Of a stretch of DNA of 64,000 nucleotides, positions 25,052-37,104 are shown piece by piece. Position numbers and translations under genes: made by a program. The stretch is from Macrocystis pyrifera (taxonomy: Eukaryota; Sar; Phaeophyceae; Laminariales; Laminariaceae), in assembly GCA_031763025.1 (NCBI GenBank), contig JASSKH010000007.1, forward strand, positions 15,400,080-15,464,079, in the 5' to 3' direction. The notes beneath the pieces are model-generated. The model had not been told where the DNA came from. It searched no databases and saw nothing but the letters and a program-made list of their open reading frames with translations. Each line of letters starts with the position of its first letter. The first letter of the stretch is position 1.

Positions 25052-27832
25052 TCCTGCTTCCACACGATTTTTGCGTTTTTTTGTTTACGAAGTGGTCATG
25101 ACGTACCGTACCTGGTGTACCGTTGTACGATAAACGCGTCCCTGTCGTGCAACGTGGGGCTGCCTGATATTTGCTCGCAAGCTGTTTAGCGCAGCGCTTT
25201 TTTTTAGCGATTTTGTGCAGAGTGCACCGAACAGCCTAACCCTGCGTGTTCTTGTTTTTTTTATGTATGTTGCGCGTTTATTAATAGTGCTGACTGTCGT
25301 CCTTCTTCGATTGTGTTTTTCGGGTGTGACTGGTATACCCGGTGTCCTTGGCGTAGAGGGGCTTTGTTACTGCGGTATATTGAGTACGTGAGTCCACTTG
25401 ACTTGGAAGGAAACTGTGCATTTATCTTAGTATCTTAGTCTGGGTGATCATATTTTTTCAAGAAAGTTTTACTTTTGACATTTGGAGCTGTTTGAGGGGG
25501 ATCTGGGGCTTCTGGAGCGGCACTGCTACACCTATGAGGCGAGCCGTAGCACGGCATATTTTTACCTGCAAATGTCATCACAGCAGAGCAGATGAAGAAG
25601 GCTAAGATTCGATGGAGAATAGTGGCACGTAAGTATTTCTGCCATGGAACTCGTAGTTGTACAATGGGTTGCCTGCGGGTGGCAAATATGGGGACGGGTA
25701 TGGTACGAGTTACGAGTCAGGAACGACGTCAAGTCTTTCAGGTGCTGAGTGTTGTTTGCTGAACCGGCGCCAGATTTTGAAGACATACTGTAGTATGAGA
25801 GGCATGCACTGCTTCGAAAGTCCAATAACACATTGCTGCCTGAACTCTTATTAGTCTACACAGCAGACATCCTACTGCTTGGGAGGCAACCGGGGTAATA
25901 AAAGTAGACTGCAAGTACCCGTTTCCGTAAAACAGCAGCACTGCTGTGGTGGTAGAGCCAGTCATGACGTGGTCTATCCTCTCGACATGTTAATAGAATA
26001 GTTGTGTACTGTTATTACAGCTGTATATAAAGGCATCCAGCTTGGGCGGTGCTGAGATGACCGCCCCGTCCTATTCCCACTTGATGGCTTTGGTGCGGCA
26101 GTTTGCAGTTTGCTATGAGGAGACGGCGTGTTTCGTGGCCTGAGAAAAGAGAAAAGAGTTGGTTGAAATGTTGGGCTCCCCTTTCCTTAGCAGTTATACA
26201 TACCAGACTAGGCCAGACCAGTATTATACAAGGTACAGGAGCAGCTAGAGTTGACGCTGCCGATGGAAGGGCACGCTTTGCCGACTATATCCTTGTCCTC
26301 ATCACTCCGATGCTATTAGTGATACTTCGTTCGTATACTATCCGTACAACCTCCTTTCCACACCACCACTTTTTCTCCCCATCACGTTATTGTTTTGGTT
26401 GATAAAAGTTGTTGATTGATTGTGCTGTCCCAGCGTACGTAAGGGGAAGGGCAGCGTGATACAAGGTTCATTCACAGCAAGCAAGCAAGCATCATCATCA
26501 AGAGATGCCGTGTGCCGTGTGTCGTACAACAACGATACAGCGATTGTTCGGAATTCGCCAGCAAGCAAGCCAAAGAGCAAAATTGACAAGAAAAAATGAC
26601 AGAAACAAACCGAAATCGATATATTATTCCACGCGATCATCGTGCTGTGTGCTGTTACGCCACGAGTCATGAGTATCATCCATGTGTCGCCGCCGAGACA
26701 TACAATGCGGCGCCAAGCTGCATGCGCCCCCCCGGTGTCGACCACACTAACAATAGACACCAACAAATAACTTCCTCCTTCCTCGCCTCCGCTATCCAGC
26801 CTTCTCTCAGTTTCCACTGTTTGTCATCTCTCGTACGAGGTATAACACCCTCCGCATCCTCTCCCTAATCATGCGTCACTTCCAGCACAAACAAAAACGG
26901 TACCTCAAAAGCGATACTACTACTACCTCAAGTGTAACAACGCAGTCAAGGAAATCATCACCTCAAAAGCGCTATATTACCTCGAGCGTCACACGTCACT
27001 CAGGAAAACCCCCCTCTGCATCGCTAGTCTTGTCAATGACCAATGACCAAAGGACCAATAAGGAGAATCGGGCAGGAATGTAGATCGAATCAGAAACATC
27101 AAACGTCAGCGTCATGAAATGGTTGATGGCGACAAGCTAGTACGACGTTCATCTAGCAAATCCAACCAACCAACACCAACGCCATGTCTGCTCACATTCA
27201 CCCCTCATTTTCTAGCATTCTTCAAAACGGTCGATTGCCCGCCCCCATTCTCCACAAGAAAAGAACACGTAAAAAAAACGCCCCTTGCCTCCACACTACA
27301 CCGCACAAACCGTGGGCGCCATGTCCCCTAACCTTCCCCCCCAAAGTGCCAATATATGCCACCTAATGCTGTCCTCCAACTATTCGCCCCCCGGGAGGGT
27401 GTCCGGTTCGTTTCTACGCTTTTCATGGTGCCTCCGATAACCTGCTACACTACCTAGTGTAAGTTAGGCGCGGGGCCACGAGGGCACGATGAGGTCAGCT
27501 TGTTCGGTCAGCTGCCTGGTCCACTGCCTGAAGCAGCCCTCTCGATGCTGTCGACAGCCAACGGGCTGGAGAATGGGTGGGCTTATCATAAGACCAACGG
27601 CACACAAAAAGGCTACCTGGTACATACAACACGTCTGTCTCTTTTCGGTGGTTTCGATCCCACCGTAAAACTGCGAACGCCGAAAACTGAGGAACAAAAC
27701 CTTATGTAGAGCTGACAAAGCGGTTACGGTACTGCAGTTTCGGACAGCGAATCCGAATCTGACGAGTAAGCAAGCGGCCAAGCCGTTCGGTGGCTGCAGA
27801 AAACGCCGCCCCCATTGCTCTGCCGGTAGTAT
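25052..27832. other. Convergent intergenic region
   Basis: This is the 3' region between the ABC-F stop (25051) and the stop of the minus-strand nucleoporin exon (27833). No frame has family motifs or exon-like composition; open frames are under 160 codons and compositionally non-coding. Isolated TACCTGGTA-type words occur (for example near 27615). It presumably holds both 3' UTRs; I see no unambiguous polyadenylation signal. Confidence 0.5.
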
Positions 27833-30413
27833 CTAGCGCGGGCTCTGCCCGAACCGGAAGATAGGCGCTGCAGAAGAACCCGGGATAGTAGACGACGGCG
27901 GCGGAGCATCATCACCTCCACCATTACCACCAACGCCGCTACCGAACAGTGAGGCAGGCACGGGGTTAGGTAAACCACCCACCGCAGAGCCTCCACCTCC
28001 ACTCCCCGCTCCGAAAGTAAACAAAGACCTACCGGCATCGCCACCGCCACCTACACCGAAGGCCGCATTTCCGAACAAAGAGCCCCCGGCACCACCGTTA
28101 GCGTTGCCGGTAGCGTTCCCGCCCGGGACAGGCAAAGACCCCCCACTTCCGAATGTGAAGGCGGGGGCACGGGTGCTGCCACCGCCTGCAGAGGCTGAGG
28201 CGGCGGGCGGATCGCCGAACAACCCCGGTACGGCGGATGGAGCGCTGATCAGCCCGGACACGGCGGGCGGGCCGTTCAAGGCCCCGGGGCCACTCCGCGC
28301 GTCGAAGAGGCCAGTACCATCGCCAATACCACCACCACCAGCAGCGGCAGCGGCCGCAGCGTCGAAAGAAGCTTGATGGCTGACGCCCACAGTCGGCGCT
28401 ACAACCGCAGGCATGCGCGGCGCAGCAGCGGTGGCCGAAAGTGGGGCTCCAAACCGGAACCCTCCCGCAGCTCCGACAGTCGAGGCGCCGGCGGCGCCGC
28501 CTGCCGTGTCGCTCGCAGACACGGGCGCAGCCGGAGCGGCCGGTCCTGAAGCGGTGCCGCCGGGAAAGTTGAAGCCGAACCCGGGTACGCTGGTCGGAGA
28601 AAGTGAGGCGGGCCCAGCCGTGGGGCTTGACGCCAACACCACCGCAGGAGGCCGGTCGAAAGAACCGGGAGCAACGCCACCCCCAAGCGCGATGGCTGCA
28701 GCTGGAGCACGAGGAAAGGCGTCAGACTGGGCCACCCCGGTCCGAGGACACGGCGCAAAAGAGGACGCAGACTCCAGAGCACTGCCGCCGCCCGAAGGTG
28801 CTGCAGAAAACGCGGGATCCGTGCCGAACTGGAACCCACCCGGCAACGAGGAGGAAGGGCCACCTGTACCACTCGCGTCGGCCGCCCCGGTGCTGCTGAC
28901 CGAACCCGAAGATAATAATGCCCCTGCCGGCTTCGGCGTTTCGCACGCGGGACACGTGGTCACGCCGGGGTCGTTTTTGACAAGGCAGGACGGGCACTTC
29001 CACTCCCCGGGCTTCGTAAACTTGGACATATCGAATCCGTTCGAGATGGGGATAGAGGCCACCGAAGCTCCACCCGCTGCCCCCATCGCCCCTCTACCGC
29101 TGCCACCTCCCTCGCTACCACCACCACTATCGCCACCGCCGGCCGTCGTAGCGGGCTGCACACCAAAGGTGAAGCCGCCCGGACCGGCGGTATTTGTGGA
29201 AATTGTCACTTGAGGTACGGCGCCAGACGCAGGCGCGGTCGTAGGTATGGTGCCGAATGCAGGAGCTGCCGTAGGTGCGGTGCCGAACGCAGGAGCGGCC
29301 GTGCGTACGGCGCCGGACGAAGGAGCGGAGAAGGAGGCAGTGTTTACCGTGGGAGTCACCGCCGGCTGTCCCCCAAACGTGAAGGAAGGTGCGGCACCCG
29401 ACGCGCCCCCCCCTACCCCTCCGAGGGGGTCAAGTGCCTTTCTTGCGAAGCCGTCAAGCCCGGAGCTAGCGCTGCTGGGCCAGCGGCGGGCGGAAGCAGC
29501 GCTCTCCCCCAGGCTTCCTGAACTTGGACATGTCGAACCCGTTCGTGACGGGGTTTGCGCTAGTGCTATCACCAGCGCTAGGGGTTGCCGAAGCGCTGCC
29601 CGCCGCTGAACTGGCGGCTGCGCTACCACCGGCCGCAGCAGCCGGCGCGCCAAACGTGAACGGGGAGGATTTCGCGGGCTTACCCTCAGCAGCACCACTG
29701 GGCGCTGAGCCGAAGGTGAACATTGAGCTGGTCGAAGCCCCTCCCGACAGAAGACCCCCAGACATGCTCCCGCCTCCATCTCCACCCCCGACCCCAGCCC
29801 CACCGGCCTTGGGCGTCTCACAGGAGAGGCACTTCACAGCCCCCGGCGGGTTCATGACAAGGCACGTCTGGCACTTCCATTCCCCGGGTTTTCTGAACTT
29901 GGACATGTCGAACCCGTTCGTGATGGGGGCGCGAGGTGCGGGGACACCGCTCGTAGTCCCCAGGTCGCCCCGACCGCCACTACCAAAGGCGTCTGCTCCA
30001 GCCACCGCTAAAAGGGGAGCAGCCGCGCTCTCACCAGCATCGGCCGTACCAGGAGCTATGCCAGCGCCCTTGCCCTTGACCCTTCTGCGAGGTCGTCCGG
30101 CTGCGTGTCTATGACGCGGGTCCATCGAAAACTGGAACGTTTCAGGCCCGTCATCGTCCGCTTCGCAATCGCCCTTGCCGGGAGCGAGCGCCAAAGCGTC
30201 CGACCCCTCGTCGCGGCACGAGCGTATGCGCTTGGCGGGGTTGGCGGGCGCGAAGCTGAACGGAGACGTTCGGCGAGGCGGGGCTCGACGCGAGGAGCCA
30301 CGGCCGAAGGCAAACTCTGCGTCGGAAGTGCTGTTGCCGGTGGCGGGCATCAAAGCGTCGACGCCCTCTCCGCTTGAAGTGCCGTCATTTAGTTGCTGCA
30401 AACGCGCCGGCGC
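27833..30413 (-). CDS. FG/RanBP2-zinc-finger nucleoporin, C-terminal exon
   Basis: Nuclear pore FG protein. The exon starts after a CTTGCTTCAG acceptor and ends with FRFGQSPR and a stop. Two intact RanBP2-type zinc fingers, GEWKCQTCLVMN...CLSCETPK (about 29800-29905) and GEWKCPSCLVKN...CPACETPK (about 28930-29010), both follow NGFDMSKF-KPG. Many FG sites follow a phenylalanine-rich pattern (FTFG, FRFG, LFG, AFGT) in Gly/Ala/Ser/Pro linkers, as in Nup153/Nup1-type basket nucleoporins. A third finger near 29420-29540 is broken: its MSKFRKPG start is on the minus strand but its GVKCLSCEAVKPG half lies on the plus strand. The open frame before this point (to 29466) and after it (from about 29400) differ. 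Overlapping plus-strand frames are shadows. Confidence 0.8.
29420..29515 (+). pseudogene. Inverted zinc-finger half inside the nucleoporin exon
   Basis: On the plus strand, opposite to the surrounding gene, this stretch reads EGVKCLSCEAVKPGASAAG. That is the second half of a RanBP2 zinc finger like the one at 29800-29850 (AVKCLSCETPKAGG). The CxxC pair and the surrounding linker style match. The WxCxxC half expected between MSKFRKPG and this segment is absent. The simplest reading is a small inversion with a deletion, breaking the third finger. Confidence 0.75.
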
Positions 30414-31746
30414 CTGAAGCAAGAGTACAGCGGGCGAATTCGGGCATCGATTGGAAAAGAGACTGGATGTTTATTGGTTTGGTTCACTAGGCAGGATGCA
30501 CAGGGTGGCTGTGTTGATAAAAAAAAAATGTCAGGGTCGAAGGGAGGGGGGGCGGGGACTTCAAGTAATCATACACATATTGGCGTAAGGACGTAACATG
30601 AAACGTCGACACGCACAACCAAGCAAACATGCTTGCGTTTGGCTTCCGTGCTTTGTTTACATTTACCCAGGCGCTATTCTGTTCGTCACACATGAGGAGA
30701 AATGAACTGTGCACTTAGAGGAAGCCAAAAACCAGTCGCAAGGCATCAATATTAATACACCGAACGCAATCATCGAGGCACAGGCCGTCCCCATGCTCTC
30801 GACTATCTTGCCTCGGGGGGGCGCATGGCTGCATGGTCGACAAGGGCCCTGCCATCTGGTGCAACTTCGTTTTCCAATAGCTATTAAATCACTGCGTACA
30901 CGTCACGTATTTCATGGTGCCATTGTTTCTTCCCAAAAGCGATTACCAATGGCGGTCAACGGTCCAAAACTCGACTCAGCCAACGGTCCAATAACTCAAA
31001 CCGTCAAGGGTACAAAACTATACCAGTCAACGGTCCGGAAATCGACCAGTCAACTGTCCGAAACTCGACCAGCCAGGCAAAACCCCACCAACACCGACAC
31101 TGGACAAAAGGGAAGGAGACAAATGACAATCATCCCCCATGAAACAACTCTCCCGACTCGCCGCCGAAATCCTGAAGACGAACTCCATTCCTTCGTTTGC
31201 CGCGGCCAGCTGGTCGACGGCGAGGGGTGCTGATGTTGAGGTTGCAGCTGCAGTTGCATCAACAGGTGAAGCCGAAGGGAACAACTTTTCCCTCGCTCGT
31301 GCTCTCTCTTCCTCCACCCCGTGGCCTCTCTGACCCTCGGTGGTTGTGTTCGGCTGCGATAAGACACGAAGAAGAACGGTATGAGGTCCCGGGCGCACGC
31401 ATTTCGTCGGACATTATAAGGGATTCTGGCAGCGGTGACGTTGTGAACCATGATATTAGCCCCGTTCGGGAGCACAAATCTTCCCCCCCTGCGGCTACCA
31501 AGATATGAATATACAATTAATAAGTAGATGGGACAAGAGTGCCTCATACTTGCAGTAGGCCCTGAGCGTTCCAACTCATACAGTACGTGACAAGATCGTG
31601 ACAAAATAAAAAAGCTCACAGGTAAATCACACACAAAACCCTTCTCGGAAACAGTACGCTACTGCAGCACAAAACCAAAATCAATAAACACGGATTAAAT
31701 GTACCAGGTATGAAGTAACAATTAGCCATCAATACCACCTGCTCAC
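30414..31746. other. Probable intron with short tandem repeats
   Basis: It lies between a minus-strand donor (AAG/GTGAGC at 31747/31746) and the acceptor at 30414-30416, and both sides are phase 0. It has no credible coding signal. About 30955-31075 holds degenerate repeats of GTCAACGGTCCAAAACTCGAC. If the upstream exons belong to another gene, this would instead be intergenic. Confidence 0.5.
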
Positions 31747-33695
31747 CTTGTCCATACCGCTCCCCTTCCCCCATCCCCGCTCGTTCTGCTTATCGAGCTT
31801 CACCCCCCCCCGTCCCTCAAGGATTCCCTGCCCCTTCCCACCGAAGGCACTGTCCTCCTGCGCGACGACAGACATCAGAATGCTCCCAACCTCGGCCGTC
31901 GCCTTGCTCTCCGCCGACACCCTGCTGGCCACCTCCTTCGCCTTCTCCTGCATGATACCGCTCTCGCGCTCCTTCGCGCCCACGCCTTCCAACCCAGTAG
32001 ACGACGAGGCGCGCTTATTGCTGTTGCTGCTGCTGCCTCTCCCCGCCGTAGCCCCCGCCACCCTGAGCCATCGCGCCAACCGAAGGTGCCGCCATCTGCC
32101 CTTCCGGTCGGCTGCGTGCCTCTTCCCGCTCCCGCCCCTGTCCGTCATCCTGGCCGTGGCCGACGCCGATGCCGCGCCCAACACCACCAGTGACGCCATC
32201 GTCAACAGCGGGATCGCTTCGATCGCCTGCTGACTCGTCAGCGCCGAGCCACCGCCCGAGGGTTCCAGCGCCATGGACAGTGCCATGGACTTGATCCGCT
32301 AGCATCGACGGCCTCGACCTCCTGCCGGGCGTGAAATCCCTAGACCTGTAGCGCAGCACCGACCCGCTGCTCATCCTCCTGCGGGTGCGAGGTGTTCCCC
32401 CGCTCAAACCGTCCACCCCAGCAAAGTGCCTCGGGACTGGGCCGAGCGACCCCGCAGCGGGTGTCAACGGAGGCGATTTCCGGGCGCTGTTCGTATTGCG
32501 AGGAGTTCCAGGGCTGCCCGAAGGCAGTGTCGAGTCGGGACCTGGGCGCCGTGCGACCTGGGTGCCCCTTCCGTCCTCGTCCAGCCGCTGCCGCTTCAGG
32601 ACGAGCTCATCGTCGTCGTAGCCCGCTCTTCCCCCAAACTTTCGCCGCGCGCCTCCACCTTCTCTTCCTCCCCCTCCCACATTGCTGCCTTCGAAAGCCC
32701 CAAACGCCGAGCCGGAGAGCCCTCGCAAGGAGGTCGGCGGGCGCACAGCGCGAGGGCGACCATCGCCCCCTCCGACCCTGCGTGTCATGAAAGGGACCAC
32801 GTCACGAACGTTAGGCCATTCGCAGTTAGGCATCGCCCGCGGATCCTTGTCGCGGGTCGCTTCCTGCCCCCCCCCCCCCCGCCACCAGCTCCAGCAGCCT
32901 CCCGGTGGCCGAACTGCTGACGGGCTGCGCCTAAGAAGTCGGTAAGCACTAAGATGAGGTCGTGGTCCCAGTCGCTCACTGAGCGGTTGAAGCTGAGGAG
33001 GCGTTCTTCTTGTTGGGCAGAGAGAGGGGGCAGCGAAGGGTCTACGGGGCGAACAGTCGGATCTGCTAAGAAGTCGATCACCGCCCGCTTCTCGCCATAC
33101 CCCATCTCCCCCAGCAGGTCACGGATTTCTTTCATGCCTTCCCGCGGGTCGATCAACGCTGATTCCTGCTCATCTAAGTGCGCCCCGGGGGTCGATGCCG
33201 GCCTAACACTTTCACTTCCGAGGGACAGCTGAGAGAGGTCCTCAGCCTGATCGCCAGAATGATCCTGGGACTGATCCTGGAACTGATCATGACTCTGAGA
33301 GTCTGATTGGGCGAAGCCAGGGGCACTGGAAGAAGGAGCATGATGACCGCGACCGAGCGGCTCGTCTACATCCACGACTTCGTTGGCTACCCTTAAGTCT
33401 GTCGGAGTCTGCCCCAAGCCGTTGGCGATCACACCCGTCGGCAGAACAGAGGACCTTAAACCTTGCGGGGTCGAGCGGTCGAGGTCAATGGGCTCCTGGC
33501 CACCGTCAGCGTTAGCGAGGGGTTTCAACACGGAGCAACCCTCGTATGCCGTGCTCATTTTTTGTCCGTCTTCTTCCGCCTGCTCCTCCTCTTCCTCCTC
33601 CTCCTCCTCCTCCTCTCCTGCCCCTTTTCCTCGTGGTCATCCTCTTGCTGTCTTCCGTCCTGTTGCCCTATCGCCTCATCATCGCCGGCCTTTTC
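31747..33695 (-). CDS. Probable middle exon of the nucleoporin/SAP gene (frame slips)
   Basis: Low-complexity nuclear-type protein read from an acceptor at 33696-33698 (TTTCAG/GAAAAG) to a donor at 31747. Order: EKAGDDEAIGQQDG acidic start, Glu-rich tract, STAYEGCSVLKPL, a conserved-looking segment (GEMGYGEKRAVIDFLADP, then NRSVSDWDHDLILVLTDFLG), a Gly tract, CEWPNVRDVVPFMTRR, DDDELVLKRQRLDEDG, several SP/TP sites (GSPGTPRN, SPPLTP) and a helical C-terminus (GIMQEKAKEVASRVSAESKA). The frame changes at the (AGG)n tract near 33600, at the 14-base G/C run near 32870, near 32300 and near 32030-32100. I recognise no domain. Both ends are phase 0 and fit the neighbouring exons. An ATG at 33558 or 33714 could alternatively start a separate gene. 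Confidence 0.55.
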
Positions 33696-34164
33696 CTGAA
33701 AGTCGCATTGTGACATTTTTTGGGGGTTGTTTTTTAATGGCTACATCACAACGCCAACGCCACAGGACGACAAGAGAATTACGCTTTAATACGGAACGAA
33801 GGTAATACTAATAATTAATACGACAAAACAAGGAATATTGCGAGTAGTGTCGAATCGCAGCAAGGAGGGCTGGCGTATAAAGCAACGCATTACTTGTATA
33901 CGAAAGGCGAAAGTGCGCTGAGCACAACAAGTGCGGTACAATATTTACTGGGATAGAGTGAGGTGGGCTGAGTTGGGTTGGGTAGGTACAGTAGACATAG
34001 TAATTGAGACTACTGCAGATCCCACCAATCGCAGCTGAGTGGTGGCCAAAAAGCGAAGCTACCGCTCTTCTGGCCCTGGAGGGAAACATCGACCGGGAAA
34101 AAGAGACCAGCGAAAAACAAATACTAATACGAGTATATTTCTCCCCTCTGTGCCCGATACTCAC

Positions 34165-34913
34165 CTCGTCTGAAGAGTCTGCGATCTCGATAGCAGCGCC
34201 ATCAGCATCTCCAACCTCCACACCCTCGACCCCCCCCCCTCCTGCTTCCTCCTCGTTCTCCTCCTCTTCGCCGTAATTTTCCGAGTATTCTTCCTCCTCC
34301 TCATCGTATTCTTCCTCCTCGTCCTCCTCATATTTACCTTCTTCCTCCTCGTATTCGCCTTCTTCCTCCTCATTTTCCTCCCCTTCTTCGGAGTCATCCA
34401 CATCTTCGACCTCTTCAATATCTTTCACTTCTTGCTCCTCCTCCATCCCCTCCCTCTCCATGTCCTCCACGTCTTCATCTCTTCTTCCTTCTCCATCACC
34501 CTGCACGCAAGGATCACCATCACGGCCACCCAATGCCGCCGCCATGCCGCCCGCCTCTTTTTGCCACTCCTCCCCACCCACCTCCTCCACCTCCTCCTCC
34601 TCCTCCTCCTCCTCCTCCTCCTCCTCCTCCTCCTCCCCTCCCCTCCCTCCTCCCGCCCCGCCTCTTCGCCCTCTCGAAACCCGCTTCCGGAGGCGTCGCC
34701 GCTGTCCTCCGCGTGCCGTGCATCTTCGCCCGAGAAACGTTCGTCAGACCCTGCAGCAGCGAGGTCGACTTCATCGCCTGACCCACTCCCCGCCACAACC
34801 TCGCCTGCCGGAGTTTCCAAGTCTGTGCTGCCGTGGTCGGCGTCGGGCTCTCCGTCTTCGCAGAGAGGGGGAAGAGGCGGCTCTGCGCCCTCATCGACGC
34901 CCAGTCCTTCGCC
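34165..34913 (-). CDS. Acidic low-complexity exon of the same probable gene
   Basis: Starts after TTGCAG at 34914-34916 with GEGLGVDEGAEPP and ends IEIADSSDE before a GTGAGT donor, both phase 0. It is rich in Glu, Asp, Gly and Ser; the middle is a long (AGG)n tract (about 34581-34650). The reading frame of the first half (ending EEGGEG) must shift at that tract to continue as poly-Glu, then VGGEEWQKEAGG and DVEDMEREGMEEEQEV. The last residues resemble a SUMO-interacting motif. No folded domain is visible. Confidence 0.6.
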
Positions 34914-35365
34914 CTGCAACATAAAAAGCGAGAGATATATAAAGCGCATTGGAACACAAAACATGTAGTACGAGCCCATAAGGTGACGCCGCCTAAAGAA
35001 CACTTGACACTATTAATAGTGAGCTGACGAAGGAAGGTACGGCGGCCCGACCAGGGTGGGGGGAGGGGAGTGCAGTTGTGGCGAGCTACGCATGGCACTA
35101 GGCCATCTAGCATGATCGCAAGCTTATGTCAACACCAAAAATACTGCCACATGCAGATCAACGTGTATCCTGTCACTCTCCCTTCCTTCCATGCTTAGTC
35201 CTAGGCCACCCGAGACAGACAAATTGACGGCAGACGACGCGCTGTACCCGTTCCCTCCTGGAAATAAAAATCACCCCTCTACAGGACTGCAGCAAGGCAA
35301 AGCAAGGCATGGCATCGCAAGAGCCGTAATTCTGGAAGGCCATTTGGCTAAGACGGCGTCCTCAC

Positions 35366-36515
35366 CTCCTGCTCGCCGAGTTCCTCAATAACGTCCTCTC
35401 CGTCCCCCTCCTCTCTCCCCCACCCCTTCCCCGTGGCCATCGTCATCTGCAAACCCCTCGACCATGTCAACACCTGCCGCATGTCCTCCGCCGGAGCCGA
35501 CAGACTCCGTCTTCTCGCTGGCCGACAGTCTCATCATGTCTTCGTCTACTTCTCCCTCCGTATCCCCCTCTTCCACCTCCTCTACGGTGTCTTCGCCATC
35601 GCCCTCCGCTCCCGCCGAGCTGTCGACGGTCCCGGAGGCCGCACTGCTTTCATCGTCATTGGGCGAACCCTGCTGACGCCCGTCTGCCACGACTGTTTTT
35701 CCTTCCCCTTCTACGGCACCCTCGTCCATGAACTGTGGCAATTCTTCTCTAGCCGCATCCGAGGTGTCGTGTTGGCGCAGCACTGCCGAAGGGGGCTCGG
35801 TAACAACAGCATCTCCATCGCCGACTTCCACGTCCATTCCCTGCACATCAACCTCGTCCTGATTATCGATCGGTTCCTCAACCGGTTCCACGACCTGTTC
35901 CACGACTCGCTCCTCGAATGGCTCATCGGCCTGTTCCTGGCGCTGTTCCTCGACATGTTCCACGACCTGCACTCTCGTCTGTTCTTCGACTTCGTCTGCG
36001 TGGACACTACCGTTCTCTTGCATCACGTCCAACATCGAAAACCCACTGCCTTCGTTACCGCCATCAACTGCCGGGCTCAAACTAAACCGCTCCTGGCGAA
36101 CCGTGTCCGGTGTCATGCCTACAGCCGCACCAGCGGTATCCGCGGCCGGCGACACAGCAACACCAAAAGCATCTAGTCCTTCTGCCAAGACTTCCCCCTC
36201 CCCCTCCAACTCATCCTCCTCTCCCTCCTTCCCCCCCTCCTCCTCCAACTTTACCTCCGCTTCCTCCTCCTCCTCCTCCTCCTCCTCTTGCCCCTCTTCA
36301 GCGTCGGCCTCTCGACCGCCTCCCGCGGGTTCATCATCCGTGCTGGAGCCCTCGTCACTCCCGTCGTCACCCCCGCCACCACCATCGCCGCCCGCACCTC
36401 CGACAACCCCCGCCCCACCACCGCCTTTGCCCCCCCTGTCGCCGGGGTCACTCTTTGCGTCATCCTCGCCATTCGAGCCTTGCTCCTCAGCGCCGTCTTT
36501 GAGGGATTTCGCTTC
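35366..36515 (-). CDS. Acidic low-complexity exon, upstream part
   Basis: The continuous minus-strand frame EAKSLKDGAEEQ to about 35410 is Glu/Gln/Asp-rich, with VEEQ-, VVEHVEEQ- and EPVEEP-type repeats suggesting a charged coiled or disordered region. A shift near 35410 (in a G/A-rich stretch) gives EEGDGEDVIEELGEQE, ending at a phase-0 donor (GAG/GTGAGG) that joins the exon at 34913. The upstream border near 36515 is unclear, because the frame meets a TAA preceded by a basic RKRRSGKRR sequence. The opposite-strand proline/serine-rich frames are shadows. Confidence 0.6.
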
Positions 36516-36519
36516 TTAG

Positions 36520-37104
36520 CGGCGCTTCCCACTCCTGCGCTTGCGACTCCCGACTTGCTGTACGGTCAGGGGAAGGGCGAAGCGAGGCACTGACAGGGCT
36601 ATGGCTATCCCTACGCCGTCGAGAGGCAGCCCGGCGGGAACGCCTGCCTGCGCCGCCTTCTACCTGTTGGTCAGCTTCCTTAGCAACGTCGTCGGGGGGG
36701 GGTGCGTCACCGTTCTTTCTCCCGCGCCCGCGTAGCTGCGACCGATGCCTGCTGAATCCCGCCCTCCGTTGGACTCAACGAATCAGACGCTGTCTCCATT
36801 TCCACGTCGCTGGGAGGGTTCGCGGCGGCGGCGGCAGCAGCAGCAGTGGCAGCAGCAGCAGCAGCTCTTCCAGCGGCAGCACCGCGGCGGCGGCTTGTAG
36901 TTGGCGGTGGTGACGGGGCACGGCTCGAAACTTCCTTGGTCGCGGTGTCCGCCTTACCCTTGCCCTTGCCCTTGTCCTTACCCTTACCTTTGGGTAAGGG
37001 GGCGAAGCGGCCACATTCTTGGGGGAGAGCGCGAGGGCTTGACGACCTTACGACGGCCTGCTCCACGAGAGGAAGACTCGTCGTCCGACCTATCATCACC
37101 GTCC
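36520..37104 (-). CDS. Possible basic/alanine-rich exon(s), frame uncertain
   Basis: Between the SAP exon and the acidic exon, three minus-strand frames alternate with coding-like composition: GEDGDDRSDDESSSRGAG (just after 37140), then LPKGKGKDKGKGKGKAD with an alanine tract (36840-37000), then RSRRAASRRRRDSHSP (about 36600-36680). Candidate donors occur at 37104 (AAG/GTGAGG) and near 36990. Either short introns or assembly indels separate these pieces. It could instead be the 3' end of a separate SAP gene. Confidence 0.35.

Noticed and set aside
24522-25133. Overlapping frames in the pyrimidine-rich stretch before the last ABC-F exon
   Set aside because: They arise from a CT-rich intron tract; only the 36-nt terminal exon fits the protein and splice phase.
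28104-29609. Long plus-strand frames opposite the nucleoporin exon
   Set aside because: Pro/Ala-rich shadows of the Gly/Ala-rich minus-strand FG protein; only the minus strand gives FG and zinc-finger motifs. The single exception is the inverted finger half at 29420-29515.
31050-31634. 194-residue minus-strand frame between the nucleoporin exons
   Set aside because: Composition is non-coding, it covers a minisatellite, and phase-0 splice sites on both sides make it intron.
36103-36519. Plus-strand proline/serine-rich frames at 34432-34968 and 36103-36519
   Set aside because: They are complements of Glu/Gly-rich minus-strand exons and have no splice sites or domains of their own.
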